64,000 nucleotides of DNA from Paenibacillus sp. ACRRX (GCF_022346885.1 NZ_JAKRNK010000007.1:186001-250000), one strand, 5' to 3'; counted from the first letter of the stretch, positions 8,269 through 17,387 are shown. A program made the numbers and translations. Notes: generated by a model not told the origin, from the letters alone.

Positions 8269-8986
8269 GATGAGCACTCCTTTCGATGGCTGCTTCCGCT
8301 TCTGTAATGGATTGTTGCATTGCTGGCAGCGGATTAGCGAGCATAAGCCCATGGCCAACAGCCAGGGTGGCGGGCTGCAGAGCAATCAGGCGCTTGGCAC
8401 TGCTTAGTGCGGACTCTTTGTGCCAGGTAGCCATTGCTGGGAATGGGAACCACGGCTTCATCGTGCCGGATACAGCGATGCCTCCTCTTGTCTGAAAAGC
8501 GTCGCCTGCAATAAGCGTCTTGCTTCGTGTATCCAGGAAAGACATTGAACCTGGCGTATGACCTGGAGTGGATATGGCCATGAGCGAGCCGATAGGATCG
8601 CCATCTTGGATGTGGCAGTCAGGTATAGTCTTGACCTTTTTCGGCACGCTGCCTCGTATGGGGACAGTGGGTTCTTGGGTCTCCAATGACGTATCACCGT
8701 GGAGTAGCTTGGCATCCCGCGCTGAAATGTATACTTTTGCTTCCGGTAATCGTACTTTTAACTTGTCTAAGGCGCCGACATGATCGTCGTGCGCATGGGT
8801 TAGCACAATACGGGTAATTGGCTTGCCGATTCTCTCCGCTGCCTGTAGGATGCTCTTATCGCTGTATGGAAGCGCGGCATCAATCAAGGTAAGCTCACGT
8901 TCCTCCTCAATGAGATAACAATTCACTGGAAATAGATTTGGCATAAAAGATAATTGAAAGACCTGATGAACTTTACTCATTCGCAT
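8252..8986 (-). CDS. MBL-fold metallo-hydrolase
   Basis: The 244-residue protein is a metallo-beta-lactamase fold hydrolase: THAHDDHVGAL (His64, His66, Asp68, His69) binds zinc, with STPGHTPGSMSF and IAGDAFQ giving further ligands. This family includes glyoxalase II-like thioesterases, lactonases and others, and the substrate is not clear. The start at 8986 follows GGAGG; a second ATG lies two codons later. It is the first gene of an operon with a TetR repressor, driven from the promoter at 9041-9070, which suggests induction by a small molecule that it degrades or detoxifies. Confidence 0.82.
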   Translation of the reverse strand: MRMSKVHQVFQLSFMPNLFPVNCYLIEEERELTLIDAALPYSDKSILQAAERIGKPITRIVLTHAHDDHVGALDKLKVRLPEAKVYISARDAKLLHGDTSLETQEPTVPIRGSVPKKVKTIPDCHIQDGDPIGSLMAISTPGHTPGSMSFLDTRSKTLIAGDAFQTRGGIAVSGTMKPWFPFPAMATWHKESALSSAKRLIALQPATLAVGHGLMLANPLPAMQQSITEAEAAIERSAHHAARS

Positions 8987-9028
8987 TGTATATTACCTCC
9001 CAGAAGGGTGTGTGTTTATTTGCTTTAA

Positions 9029-9063
9029 ACTAATAACATTAGTATATAACTAATAACATTAGT
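9029..9063. promoter_or_regulatory. Doubled TetR-type operator
   Basis: The palindrome ACTAATAACATTAGT (6-3-6, perfect arms) occurs twice, at 9029-9043 and 9049-9063, with centres exactly 20 bp apart, about two helical turns. Both overlap the promoter of the MBL-hydrolase/TetR operon. Confidence 0.75.
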
Positions 9064-9070
9064 TTATCAA
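9041..9070 (-). promoter_or_regulatory. Sigma-A-type promoter of the MBL-hydrolase/TetR operon
   Basis: On the minus strand TTGATA (9070-9065) is followed after 18 bases by TATACT (9046-9041). The spacer contains one operator palindrome and the -10 overlaps the other, so a bound repressor would block RNA polymerase. Confidence 0.6.
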
Positions 9071-9334
9071 GTTTTTTTTTATATTTATTTGGTTTGTATA
9101 CAAAATGGATTAGCTAAAAAGCGAGAAAAAGTATACTATATAGGGAACGTATGTGCGCTAATTACTTGTTAAGCAGTTTAAAGGCTATTGTTTATTATTT
9201 TTGTAGAGTTATTCCAGCATTTATACCAGCAACATTGATATATGCATAAAGATTATGATGACATATGCAGCAGGGAATAAATGATTCATAACAAGATGGG
9301 TGCAGAGATTACATCTAAATAGGAGGACTTTCCA

Positions 9335-10420
9335 ATGTCTGAGCTGCGCAAACAAATTTTCGGCGATTCTTTTTTTCGTCCACTGATTACTCATTTAACT
9401 GATGCTTATCCGAAGTTTGATGGTGAGCGTTTTTTGTCTCTCGTTCAGGACACAGATTGGGAAGAACGTGAATTAAAACAGCGAGTACGTCACGTATCTG
9501 GAGTATTAAGGAAGACCCTGCCCGATTCGTATGAGGAAGCAATCGAAGTGTTGATGGAAATTGCACCTTTAGGGTCAGGGCTTGCTTATATTACGTTCCC
9601 TGATTTCGTGGAAGTATACGGACAGGAGCATTGGGACGTGTCTATTCGCGCGCTGGAACGTTTTACACCTTATTCTACGTCAGAGTTTGCAGTTAGGCCG
9701 TTTATTGAACGAGACCAGCCGCGTATGATGGCTCAGATGCTCAAGTGGGCATCACATTCTAACGAGCATGTTCGTAGACTAGCTAGTGAGGGCTGTAGAC
9801 CACGCTTGCCTTGGGCGATGGCACTACGGGAGCTTAAGCGGAATCCAGAACCGATTTTGCCTATTTTGGAGCTGCTTAAGGAGGATGACTCCTTGTACGT
9901 ACGGAAGAGTGTGGCGAATAATATCAATGATATTACAAAGGATCATCCTGCACTTGTCAGACAATTGTCCACCGCGTGGATTGGCAGGCATCCACATACC
10001 GATTGGATTATTCGTCATGGCGCGAGAACGCTGCTGAAGCGTGGAGATGAAGAAATGCTGCAATTGTTTGGGTATAAAGGACATTTGCCGGTGCACGTGG
10101 AAGAACTGGAACTGTCTGCAGATAAGTTGCTGTTGGGGGAGAGACTACGTTTTCAATTTAACATTGTAAATGAATCGATAGAGTCAGAGAAGCTTCGAAT
10201 TGAATACGGAGTGGAATATGTGAAGGCAAATGGAAGTCGATCCCTGAAAAAGTTCCAGCTGTCGGACAAGCTCTATCTACCTGGTAGGACAAAGGTAACT
10301 AGGGAGCAGGAATTCCGCGACCTGTCGACACGCAAGCACCATGCTGGTGAGCATATCGTATCGGTGTGGGTAAATGGTGAACGTAAGCAGGAAGCCGCCT
10401 TTATGCTTGAGCTTGATTAA
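9335..10420 (+). CDS. alkC: DNA alkylation repair glycosylase, AlkC type
   Basis: The 361-residue protein has HEAT-like helical repeats over residues 1-250 and the family signature RRLASEGCRPRLPWAMAL (about 148-165). AlkC and AlkD excise N3- and N7-alkylated bases from DNA. A C-terminal beta-rich Ig-like domain (residues 255-361) distinguishes AlkC with Ig extension from AlkD. ATG follows TAGGAGGAC. It is monocistronic between a divergent operon and a terminator. Confidence 0.82.
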   Translation: MSELRKQIFGDSFFRPLITHLTDAYPKFDGERFLSLVQDTDWEERELKQRVRHVSGVLRKTLPDSYEEAIEVLMEIAPLGSGLAYITFPDFVEVYGQEHWDVSIRALERFTPYSTSEFAVRPFIERDQPRMMAQMLKWASHSNEHVRRLASEGCRPRLPWAMALRELKRNPEPILPILELLKEDDSLYVRKSVANNINDITKDHPALVRQLSTAWIGRHPHTDWIIRHGARTLLKRGDEEMLQLFGYKGHLPVHVEELELSADKLLLGERLRFQFNIVNESIESEKLRIEYGVEYVKANGSRSLKKFQLSDKLYLPGRTKVTREQEFRDLSTRKHHAGEHIVSVWVNGERKQEAAFMLELD

Positions 10421-10422
10421 AT

Positions 10423-10457
10423 AATAGCCGCTGCTTCGCTTTGAAGTGGCGGCTATT
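10423..10457 (+). terminator. Terminator after alkC
   Basis: AATAGCCGC pairs with GCGGCTATT around a GAAG-containing loop; a short T stretch follows. Confidence 0.65.
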
Positions 10458-10652
10458 TAGGTGGCTTTGGTGCAGGGGCAGTCGTCCGCGAATTGGAGGA
10501 ACATCACGAATTGATGGAGAGCTTCATAGCATACTGAATATGACAAAAATCCAACAATATAATACTATGGAATAATATAGTAGGAATGTTGAGTGAGATA
10601 TGATATTTTAAGAAGGGGTATGAATATCAGAGAGAGAGGCGAATTCAGTCAA

Positions 10653-12698
10653 ATGAACAGCAAGCTTATTAAGGTTGCGATAAGCTGCATATTAGCGGCT
10701 AGTCTAGTTGTGCCACCTGTAAAGGCGGCATCTTCATCCTTTAAAGATATCGATAAATCGTTTGCTAAGCAGGCGATACAAGAGTTGGCTAGTCAAGGTG
10801 TGATTAGTGGAGTAGGGAATGGGAAATTTAATCCTCAAGGTAAGATCAATCGTCAGGACTTTGCGATTATAATGGCCAAAGCGCTAAAGCTGGAAGTTGA
10901 ATTGAATAATAAGGGGACAATCCAATTTAGAGATGTACCCGTAGATCATTATGCGTACCCATACATAGAAGCGGTTATTAAGGCGGGGCTGTTTAATGGA
11001 CTTAGCGAGCATACATTTGGACTCAACGAGACGCTAACCCGTGAGCAGTTGGCTTCCATTTTTATAAGAGCACTTGGGGTTGATGCTGCTGGTAAAGGGC
11101 AGACGCTCAAGTTTGCGGACCAGAAGGAGATCTCAATTTGGGCTAAGGATGCTGTTGCTTACGCTATTGAGTTGAAGTTGATGGGAGGGGCGTCTCAAGA
11201 TCGATTCGATCCTAAAGGAACGGCTACTCGTGAACAAGTGGCAGCTGTAACTAGCAGCTTCCAGAATAGTTCTGCTGGACAAGCAGCCATTCAGAAGATG
11301 CGTGAACAAAGTCAGCAAGAAGCCAAGCGTAAGAAAGAAGAAGCTGAGAAGAAACGCGAAGATGAGTTAAAACGTCTAGAAGAAGAGCGCAAGAAACAAG
11401 AAGGTCAGAACACAGTTCCGCCTGTAAGCGGGGGATTTGCAGGAGGAGGCGGTGGAGGAACAGGAACTGTCACACCGTCGGATGAGCAGTTGGTTAAGGC
11501 GGATTCGGATGCTTTGGCAGTCTTACTGGATTCTCGCGACAAATCGGTGACAGAAGTTACTTATGATGTAACGCTACCTAAACTTGGGAAGAATGGATCT
11601 ACTATTACATGGAAGTCCAGTGACGATTACATTATTAACGCCACGACCGGTAAAGTTAACAGGCCTTGGTACTTGACGGGGGATCGTCATGTTATATTGA
11701 CAGCCGACATCACAAAGGGTGCAACGAAGATGTCCAAGACTTTTAATATGATTGTAATAAAGTATCCTTCAATGCCAGAAGATCGCATAATGGAAGAAAG
11801 GCTGCTTGAACGGGATGAAAGAATGCTCCAAATTGGATTTCATCCTGGTGATTCTTCAGATGACGTGGCGGGACCAATTAGGCTATACTCTAGCATAAAT
11901 GAAATGATTCCAGGTTTTGGGATTAGTTCTACCATCGCCTGGTCTTCTTCCGATGAAACTGTTATTTCTTCTAAAGGAGAAGTTTTCCGCACGATCGGGA
12001 CAGAGCATAAGAATGTAACCTTAACCGCCAAGTTAACCCTGATTACTCAATCTGTTGAAAAGCAGTTTCATCTAAAAGTAAAACCGTTGCGTGCAAACAA
12101 TCAAGTGCCAACTATTCTTAAGCAGTTGCCGGACATTACACTTGGAGAAGGTAATAGCTGGTTCCCAAATATTCAAGAATATTTTATGGATCCAGATGGG
12201 GATCAATTAACATATGAAATAAAAGTAGAAAACACTGATATTTTCGAGCCTTATTTTGTAACGTATCGTGAAGGATTCTTTGTCCTGTCTACAAATAATA
12301 AAAAACTGGGTACCACAAAAGTGACTGTTCTAGTAAGTGATCGAGATGGTGGCTGTAGCGAACAAACATTTATGGCAACCCTGATTGCAGGTATGAAGCC
12401 TATACCTGGAAAGGACCTGTCTACACTTACGATGAGTGTAGGAGAGGCCGTCTACTTGGACGTAAGGAATTATTTCACAGACCCCAATAAAGAGTTGGAA
12501 CATTTGCAAGTTAATGTGATCTCATTAGACAATAATTTAATAGAGTGGTCTTATAAGGATTTTATTGTTGTAATTAAACTTTTGAAAGAACCAGATCCTA
12601 ATCCTATTGACATAACTCATAATACAATTATTTTACTCCTTAAGGGGAACTTCAGCGCTTATGCGCAACAAATCCGTTTTCAATTACCCCAACCTTAA
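10653..12698 (+). CDS. Secreted SLH-domain surface protein with coiled coil and Ig-like modules
   Basis: The start at 10653 gives a clean signal peptide (MNSKLIKVAISCILAA to VKAASS). Three SLH domains follow (about residues 25-195), each with the FxDI.. and GxFxP.. patterns, which bind pyruvylated secondary cell-wall polymer. A charged KE-rich helix (about 215-250) and a Gly-rich linker lead into two domains with the ITWKSSD and IAWSSSD pattern of bacterial Ig-like modules, and a C-terminal part with FMDPDGDQLTYEIKV and YFTDPNKELEHLQV typical of cadherin-like folds. The 680-residue protein is probably a non-enzymatic S-layer-associated protein. An upstream ATG at 10620 would add 11 residues but sits directly on its AGAAGGGG site. 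Confidence 0.8.
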   Translation: MNSKLIKVAISCILAASLVVPPVKAASSSFKDIDKSFAKQAIQELASQGVISGVGNGKFNPQGKINRQDFAIIMAKALKLEVELNNKGTIQFRDVPVDHYAYPYIEAVIKAGLFNGLSEHTFGLNETLTREQLASIFIRALGVDAAGKGQTLKFADQKEISIWAKDAVAYAIELKLMGGASQDRFDPKGTATREQVAAVTSSFQNSSAGQAAIQKMREQSQQEAKRKKEEAEKKREDELKRLEEERKKQEGQNTVPPVSGGFAGGGGGGTGTVTPSDEQLVKADSDALAVLLDSRDKSVTEVTYDVTLPKLGKNGSTITWKSSDDYIINATTGKVNRPWYLTGDRHVILTADITKGATKMSKTFNMIVIKYPSMPEDRIMEERLLERDERMLQIGFHPGDSSDDVAGPIRLYSSINEMIPGFGISSTIAWSSSDETVISSKGEVFRTIGTEHKNVTLTAKLTLITQSVEKQFHLKVKPLRANNQVPTILKQLPDITLGEGNSWFPNIQEYFMDPDGDQLTYEIKVENTDIFEPYFVTYREGFFVLSTNNKKLGTTKVTVLVSDRDGGCSEQTFMATLIAGMKPIPGKDLSTLTMSVGEAVYLDVRNYFTDPNKELEHLQVNVISLDNNLIEWSYKDFIVVIKLLKEPDPNPIDITHNTIILLLKGNFSAYAQQIRFQLPQP

Positions 12699-12710
12699 CT
12701 TTCTCCAGCA

Positions 12711-12776
12711 ACCTCTTGGACGCCTTCCTTCATACCATCAAATGGTATAGAAGGTGAGGCACCAAGAGGTATTTTT
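12711..12776 (+). terminator. Terminator after the SLH gene
   Basis: ACCTCTTGG pairs with CCAAGAGGT over a branched inner hairpin (ATACCAT/ATGGTAT), followed by ATTTTTG. Confidence 0.75.
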
Positions 12777-12972
12777 GTGTCCGGCAACATGAAATCGTTT
12801 TTATGATGAAAGATATGCCATACTTTCAACGTATTAAGAATGAAGATTCAATAAGGTACTTTGGGGTGACATGAGGATGAATCAACTATGGAGACCAAGC
12901 TGATCGAAGCAAGGAATACACATGTGGCTCTACAAGGAAAGACATATAGGGAAGATGACAGACGGAGGAACA

Positions 12973-13527
12973 ATGATCATGATGGAAGATCAGGAGTGGG
13001 TAGCTCGGGTGTTGGCCGGCGACACGGAGAGTTACGCTCACCTTGTGAATAAATATAAACATAGGCTTGTTGCTATGCTCGTAGGTATGGGGAATTCTGC
13101 TGCGGATGCGGAGGATATCGCGCAAGCCGCTTTTGTGAGAGCGTACAAGCATTTAAGCAAGTATAATCCTGAAAGCAAGTTTCCGGCCTGGTTGAATCGA
13201 ATTGCAGTCAACTTGAGCATCTCCAATTGGCGTAAAAATCAAACACGCCAATGGTCGGAGCTTCAGGACACGTTAGTGGGGAGTGAGCCCTCTCCGGAAG
13301 TACAACTCCTTAAGCAGGAACGAAGAGAGGAAGTTGCGGAAGCGATTAAGCAGTTGTCTTTACCATACCGTACTGTCCTGTGTATGCGATACACGCAGGA
13401 CATGAGCTACAAAGAAATTGCAGAAGTGCTAGAAGTCCCGGTGACAACTGTACAAGTTCATCTCCATCGAGCGAAGAAGAAGCTAGGGGAATTGATGGCT
13501 GAAAGGAGGGATTTGCTTGAAGTGTAG
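12973..13527 (+). CDS. ECF-family RNA polymerase sigma factor
   Basis: The 184-residue sigma factor has region 2 (AHLVNKYKHRLVAMLVGM, AEDIAQAAFVRAYKHL) and a region 4 helix-turn-helix (LPYRTVLCMRYTQDMSYKEIA). It directs RNA polymerase to a small envelope-stress-type regulon. ATG 12973 is chosen because GGAGG lies 4 bases upstream; earlier in-frame starts have no such site. It overlaps the anti-sigma gene by 11 bases, the usual co-translated sigma/anti-sigma arrangement. The signal is unknown. Confidence 0.85.
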   Translation: MIMMEDQEWVARVLAGDTESYAHLVNKYKHRLVAMLVGMGNSAADAEDIAQAAFVRAYKHLSKYNPESKFPAWLNRIAVNLSISNWRKNQTRQWSELQDTLVGSEPSPEVQLLKQERREEVAEAIKQLSLPYRTVLCMRYTQDMSYKEIAEVLEVPVTTVQVHLHRAKKKLGELMAERRDLLEV

Positions 13528-15157
13528 TCACTTTATATCGCTGCTGGATGAAGAACGTCCATTAACAAATCAAGAAATAACTGCGCTAGAAGCACATGCT
13601 GCAGCGTGCGAATCCTGTTCTGTACTACTGGAGCCGGGAGAAGAACGAGATGAGTGGGATCTGATGACTCAATTACCAGATGTAAACGTATCGGAATCAT
13701 TTACGAATGATGTGATGGCACAGATCCATGCGATAAATAAGGCCTCGACCAAACCAAAACGAATGCGCAGAAACACGGGATTAATCGCAGCAGGAATTGC
13801 ATTTGCTTTGGTTGTAGGTGCTACGTCATCGCCGGCATTTGCCCAGATGATCAAGTCCTTCTTTGCTTATGGCTTTGACAATTTGGATCGTGCCGCTGAG
13901 ATGGGCTTTGCAGATCAGGTGCAAGCATCAGCTACGGATAAGGGGATAACGCTGTCGGTGCACCAGGTACTGCCTGATTCACCGATTGTATATATTACCT
14001 ATCAAGTTAGCAAGGACGGGCAGGTGTATGACCCCTATTTACGATTCGAGGGTAAGAGAGGAAAGCAGAATAGACTGTATGTTACAGATGATCAAGGAAC
14101 GGTATATGAAGCGAGGGCAAATGGAGGATCAGGCGGCAGGATGGGCAGCAACGATTATTCTACAGTCCGAGTGGATATGCCCTACGGTCTGGAAGGCAAG
14201 CAATTGACTCTTCATATGGAAATTCAAGTCGTAGGTGGACAGGATGAGTATGCTTCAGAATCTTTAAATATTTCATATAATGAGAAGGTTGAAGGCCATT
14301 GGAAAGTGAGTGTTCCTTTCTCATTCGGGAAGAGTGAGCACGCCAAAGTTCACATTCCGTTAAATCAATCAAAGAAGTCACCGCAAGGTGTAACTTTAAA
14401 CGTAAACAAGCTAGTATTAACTCCTACAGAAACGATTTTGGGACTGTCGCATGAAATGACAGCAGAAGCCAAGCAGCGCCAAATAGAGCATAAACCACCA
14501 TTTTGGAGCCAACTAAGCCGGGATGAATATATTCAGTATGATCTGAATACGCGCCGCTTTCTATGGCAGTTGTTGGACGAAGCGGGAAATGTGATTAGTG
14601 ACACGAACAACCCCGAGTTATTGCTGGGTCGTTGGCCGCAAGGGAAGAAGTTAATGTTTAGACTGGATTATGAAGAGTACAACGAATTGTCTGATCTAAC
14701 TTTGACGTTTCGGCCTGCCGATGTTCGTAAAGGAATAGTAATATTAAAAGTAAATGGTCATGAATTTAAGTTAACCTCATTTAAGACGGAGGCTGACCCA
14801 AGAGAGCCTGGCAAACAAAATGCTGTACTCGAAATGGATCTCACCTTGAAGGCACCAGATTACAAATTTGGGGCGTGGATGCTCGCTAATGAGTCAGACT
14901 TGCTGCGGGAGCATTTGTTGGTTGAATCTAATCGCAATGAAGTAGAGGCGCGTCAATCGCATCAACTTGCGGGTACAGCCCGAACGAAGTATACGATTCG
15001 GATTCCGGATTATGATCCGTCATGGGAAGACAAGAAGCTGAAGCTTATCGCCCCTATAGTAACCAAGCGTTACTACTATGGAGATGAGGCGTGGGCTTTC
15101 CCGATAGAGATTCCGCCGACAGCAGTACCTAATACCACTAGTAACTCTAGTAAATAA
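13517..15157 (+). CDS. Membrane anti-sigma factor with zinc-finger and DUF4179-type domain
   Basis: The 546-residue protein starts at TTG 13517, preceded by GGAGG within the sigma gene. Residues 1-45 carry an anti-sigma zinc-finger pattern (H..C..C: EAHAAACESC). One membrane helix lies at about 88-110 (GLIAAGIAFALVVGATSS). The extracellular part begins with MIKSFFAYGFDNLDRAAEMGF and ITLSVHQVLPDSPIVYITYQV, as in DUF4179 proteins found beside ECF sigma factors in Paenibacillus and Bacillus. It should hold the preceding sigma factor at the membrane until a signal is sensed outside. Confidence 0.8.
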   Translation: MKCSHFISLLDEERPLTNQEITALEAHAAACESCSVLLEPGEERDEWDLMTQLPDVNVSESFTNDVMAQIHAINKASTKPKRMRRNTGLIAAGIAFALVVGATSSPAFAQMIKSFFAYGFDNLDRAAEMGFADQVQASATDKGITLSVHQVLPDSPIVYITYQVSKDGQVYDPYLRFEGKRGKQNRLYVTDDQGTVYEARANGGSGGRMGSNDYSTVRVDMPYGLEGKQLTLHMEIQVVGGQDEYASESLNISYNEKVEGHWKVSVPFSFGKSEHAKVHIPLNQSKKSPQGVTLNVNKLVLTPTETILGLSHEMTAEAKQRQIEHKPPFWSQLSRDEYIQYDLNTRRFLWQLLDEAGNVISDTNNPELLLGRWPQGKKLMFRLDYEEYNELSDLTLTFRPADVRKGIVILKVNGHEFKLTSFKTEADPREPGKQNAVLEMDLTLKAPDYKFGAWMLANESDLLREHLLVESNRNEVEARQSHQLAGTARTKYTIRIPDYDPSWEDKKLKLIAPIVTKRYYYGDEAWAFPIEIPPTAVPNTTSNSSK

Positions 15158-15263
15158 CTTGTAATCAGGGAATCGAAGTGAATGCTACTCTTAAAAATAG
15201 GACTGTAGGTTTGGTTATGATATGACAATTCATATGAGACTAGTTCTTCTATTTATTAAACTG

Positions 15264-15293
15264 ACAAATGCCGGGGGAAACCTCGGCATTTGT
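15264..15293 (+). terminator. Hairpin after the anti-sigma gene
   Basis: A 10-bp stem ACAAATGCCG/CGGCATTTGT encloses a G/C-rich loop. No long T run follows. Confidence 0.55.
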
Positions 15294-15386
15294 GCATTGC
15301 TTGTCTAATAGTGGAAAAGGTCAAATTGATACCCCCGCAATAACGCTAGAGGAAAAGTTGCGGTGTTCGGAAAACACACGTAAAAC

Positions 15387-15415
15387 TTGTAGAATTAAAG
15401 CCTCTCAAATATGAT
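15387..15415 (+). promoter_or_regulatory. Sigma-A-type promoter of an unassigned transcript
   Basis: TTGTAG (15387-15392), a 17-base spacer and TATGAT (15410-15415) form a near-consensus promoter. It points towards the short ORF at 15501, the hairpin at 15712 and the LanB-like gene at 15956. Confidence 0.5.
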
Positions 15416-15500
15416 AGAATGGTTCTGAAAATTGTGTCATAAATGCGCTTAACCCGTGTCAGTAAAGGCTTTACAGCCATATCCGACAACTAATTAATTC

Positions 15501-15683
15501 TTGATTCTGGAAGTTCGACACATTCCGATAGCCCGCAAAATTATTGTGGGAATTACGGGGCATGAAGTCGGTGAAGAAATCCGGAATATAGTATATGATA
15601 CAGACAAGACAAAGGTTGCAGTTACGTCAGTCATTCCTCAGTCAACAACTCATGAGGTGCAACTTCTCCTCTTGCACAATTAG
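15501..15683 (+). CDS. Possible 60-residue ORF of unknown function
   Basis: An open frame of 60 codons lies between a promoter-like sequence and a strong terminator 29 bases after its stop. The translation (VRHIPIARKIIVGITGHEVG ... SVIPQSTTHEVQLLLLHN) has ordinary codon use but no family match. The TTG start has no ribosome-binding site. It may be a small protein, a pseudogene remnant, or part of an untranslated leader. Its Ser/Thr-containing tail next to a LanB C-terminal-like gene makes a precursor peptide conceivable, but nothing else supports that. Confidence 0.25.
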   Translation: MILEVRHIPIARKIIVGITGHEVGEEIRNIVYDTDKTKVAVTSVIPQSTTHEVQLLLLHN

Positions 15684-15711
15684 TTGTTGGTACTGCCTCC
15701 TCTGCTAGGTT

Positions 15712-15762
15712 AACGGTGCTGCGAGCAGCCTCCCCCTTGCGCTTGCAGCACCGTTTATTGTT
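15712..15762 (+). terminator. Strong intrinsic terminator ahead of the LanB-like gene
   Basis: AACGGTGCTGC and GCAGCACCGTT form a perfect 11-bp stem, followed by TATTGTTTT. It ends the transcript from 15387 or acts as a conditional terminator in the leader of the gene at 15956. Confidence 0.7.
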
Positions 15763-15955
15763 TTCAGTCTCAGATACAGAGAGATATCGATAACACATCT
15801 CTTTTTCATTCGCTGCTGAAGGTAGAACCTTACCAGCTATAAGTATCGATTCGAATTCAGCCCATTGCATGCGATAGCGACGTAGAGTTACTGAAATATA
15901 TGGATACGAGTCGCAACAGCAGCGCAATTAGGTCAGGCGAAGGAGGTTTATCTTA

Positions 15956-16993
15956 GTGTGGAAAGCTGTGCACGTATACTACTATGAGGACAAGCAGGAA
16001 TCGCTGCTCCTAGATGGCATACGACCGGTATTGCAACGCATTCAAGCAGAGGGGCAAGTGATTAGAGCCTATGTGCAGAGGCGATGGAATTTCGGGCCGC
16101 ACATTGCCATCCATGTAGAAGTAGAACACGAGGCTTCTTTTGACCGCGCGTTACATGTACTCCGACGTCGAATTGGCTCCTATTTGAAGAAGCATCCTTC
16201 TACTAAGCAATTGGATCAACTAAGTTATAAGGCTCTATTTAGTAAGTGGTCATCGCCTGGGCGTGATACAAAGACATTTGAGCTTATTGCACCGAATAAC
16301 AGCATTGAAGCAAGCGAACTCCATATTTCAAACGAATGGTATGGCAATGAAGCAATAATGGAGCTGCTGCACAGTTTTTATGCCTATACACATGAGCTAA
16401 TTCTTAGCGAGATCGAACGAAGCCGTTCGAACAGCCAATTTCGCTTTCTCCAAATGCTTCGGATGATGGCTGTGAATGGTGGCTACGACCTGCAGGAAAC
16501 TTTGCTGCGCGGTCACATTTCTCCCCGTGCTAAAGTGAGCCAATATATCTCAAGTTTACCGGAGCGTGACTTCGTTCAGGAGCAGTATGAAGCAGCAGAT
16601 GTTCAGTTAGGCAGAGCTGTCGATGAGGTTGTCCAGGAAGTTATTCTGCATACGACCAAGGATGGCTTGTATGTGGGGGAAGACGTTATCCTGCGTCGGT
16701 GGTCAGCCGCACGTAAGGAACTGTACAAAGCAATCTGCAAACTTTCTGAAGTAGGCGTGATCCCTAATCAACTGGCTGCCTATGGGCGATATTGTCATGA
16801 GTATTCCGCTCATCAAGTGCTAAACGATAGTGTTGTGGCACTAATGCCATTGTTTCATATTAATCGGCATGAACAATTTATGCTGAAATTTTTGCTTATT
16901 CGAAGTATGGAACGCGTGGAAAGTCAAGGCCTATATGCTGGGTGCAGGATGCCAGTGACTACAACGCGTACAGCAGCTAGTTTCGCCCAATAA
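15956..16993 (+). CDS. LanB C-terminal / thiopeptide-biosynthesis-type protein
   Basis: The 345-residue product resembles the C-terminal elimination domain of lantibiotic dehydratases (Lant_dehydr_C, thiopep_ocin type). It opens with WKAVHVYYYEDKQ and LLDGIRPVLQRIQ, has RWNFGPHIAIHV, and ends with a His/Asn-containing helical part (EYSAHQVLND, FHINRHEQF). In full dehydratases this domain removes glutamate from glutamylated Ser/Thr. Here it stands alone, with no glutamylation domain in the window. GTG 15956 follows GGAGGT by 8 bases. A 55-codon ORF follows 21 bases later. The assignment rests on overall pattern, not on a clear catalytic motif. Confidence 0.5.
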   Translation: MWKAVHVYYYEDKQESLLLDGIRPVLQRIQAEGQVIRAYVQRRWNFGPHIAIHVEVEHEASFDRALHVLRRRIGSYLKKHPSTKQLDQLSYKALFSKWSSPGRDTKTFELIAPNNSIEASELHISNEWYGNEAIMELLHSFYAYTHELILSEIERSRSNSQFRFLQMLRMMAVNGGYDLQETLLRGHISPRAKVSQYISSLPERDFVQEQYEAADVQLGRAVDEVVQEVILHTTKDGLYVGEDVILRRWSAARKELYKAICKLSEVGVIPNQLAAYGRYCHEYSAHQVLNDSVVALMPLFHINRHEQFMLKFLLIRSMERVESQGLYAGCRMPVTTTRTAASFAQ

Positions 16994-17014
16994 CAAGTAA
17001 AGGAGGGCTACCCT

Positions 17015-17182
17015 ATGGACGTGAACCAGCATCGAAGCGGTCCTCCAAGAACGGTAGAGAGTATTATTCAGATGCGTATGCAGGCGTTGTCTTCCCTGTT
17101 TCAACGCATGAACGATCCAATGGCAGGGTTGAGTCGCGAAGCCGTTAAGGGCCATGTCGCGGAAAAAGACAAGTTTAAATAA
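17015..17182 (+). CDS. 55-residue ORF downstream of the LanB-like gene
   Basis: This short frame starts at ATG 17015, 6 bases after AAAGGAGGGC, and lies 21 bases after the LanB-like stop, so it is probably co-transcribed. The product (MDVNQHRSGPPRTVESII to AEKDKFK) is hydrophilic, rich in Met, Gln and Arg, and has no Cys. It has no signal peptide or membrane helix. No family is recognised. It could be a partner protein or, less likely, a precursor peptide with Ser/Thr targets. Confidence 0.6.
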   Translation: MDVNQHRSGPPRTVESIIQMRMQALSSLFQRMNDPMAGLSREAVKGHVAEKDKFK

Positions 17183-17387
17183 GACGTTCCTAAATGATTC
17201 ACGTATGTCCGCGTTCTTTACTTCTACAGATGCCTCTAGTCTTTTTCTATCCGCCTTACTTTACTCATCTCGTTTCAGCCTGTGGGTCTACATCCATTTT
17301 ACGCATCTGTTGCATAATGACATTTCATTGTACGTAATTACACTACATCTTAGTTATACAATCTCAACAACTATTGTATCATTAGCA

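Larger units (their letters stand above)
15158..15500. other. Gap before the short 15.5-kb ORF
   Basis: This stretch contains the terminator of the anti-sigma gene and a good promoter at 15387-15415. No open frame with a ribosome-binding site was found. Confidence 0.5.

Noticed and set aside
9093-9104. Palindrome TTTGTATACAAA
   Set aside because: Twelve AT-rich bases in an AT-rich region, with no linked promoter; likely chance.
15690-15762. T-box-like sequence (AACGGTGCTGCGAG and terminator)
   Set aside because: The similarity to the T-box element is weak, no Stem I or specifier loop was recognised, and the downstream gene is not an amino-acid gene.
15631-15927. 98-codon minus-strand frame
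   Set aside because: Cys-rich, low-plausibility translation with no ribosome-binding site; it runs across the + strand terminator stem.
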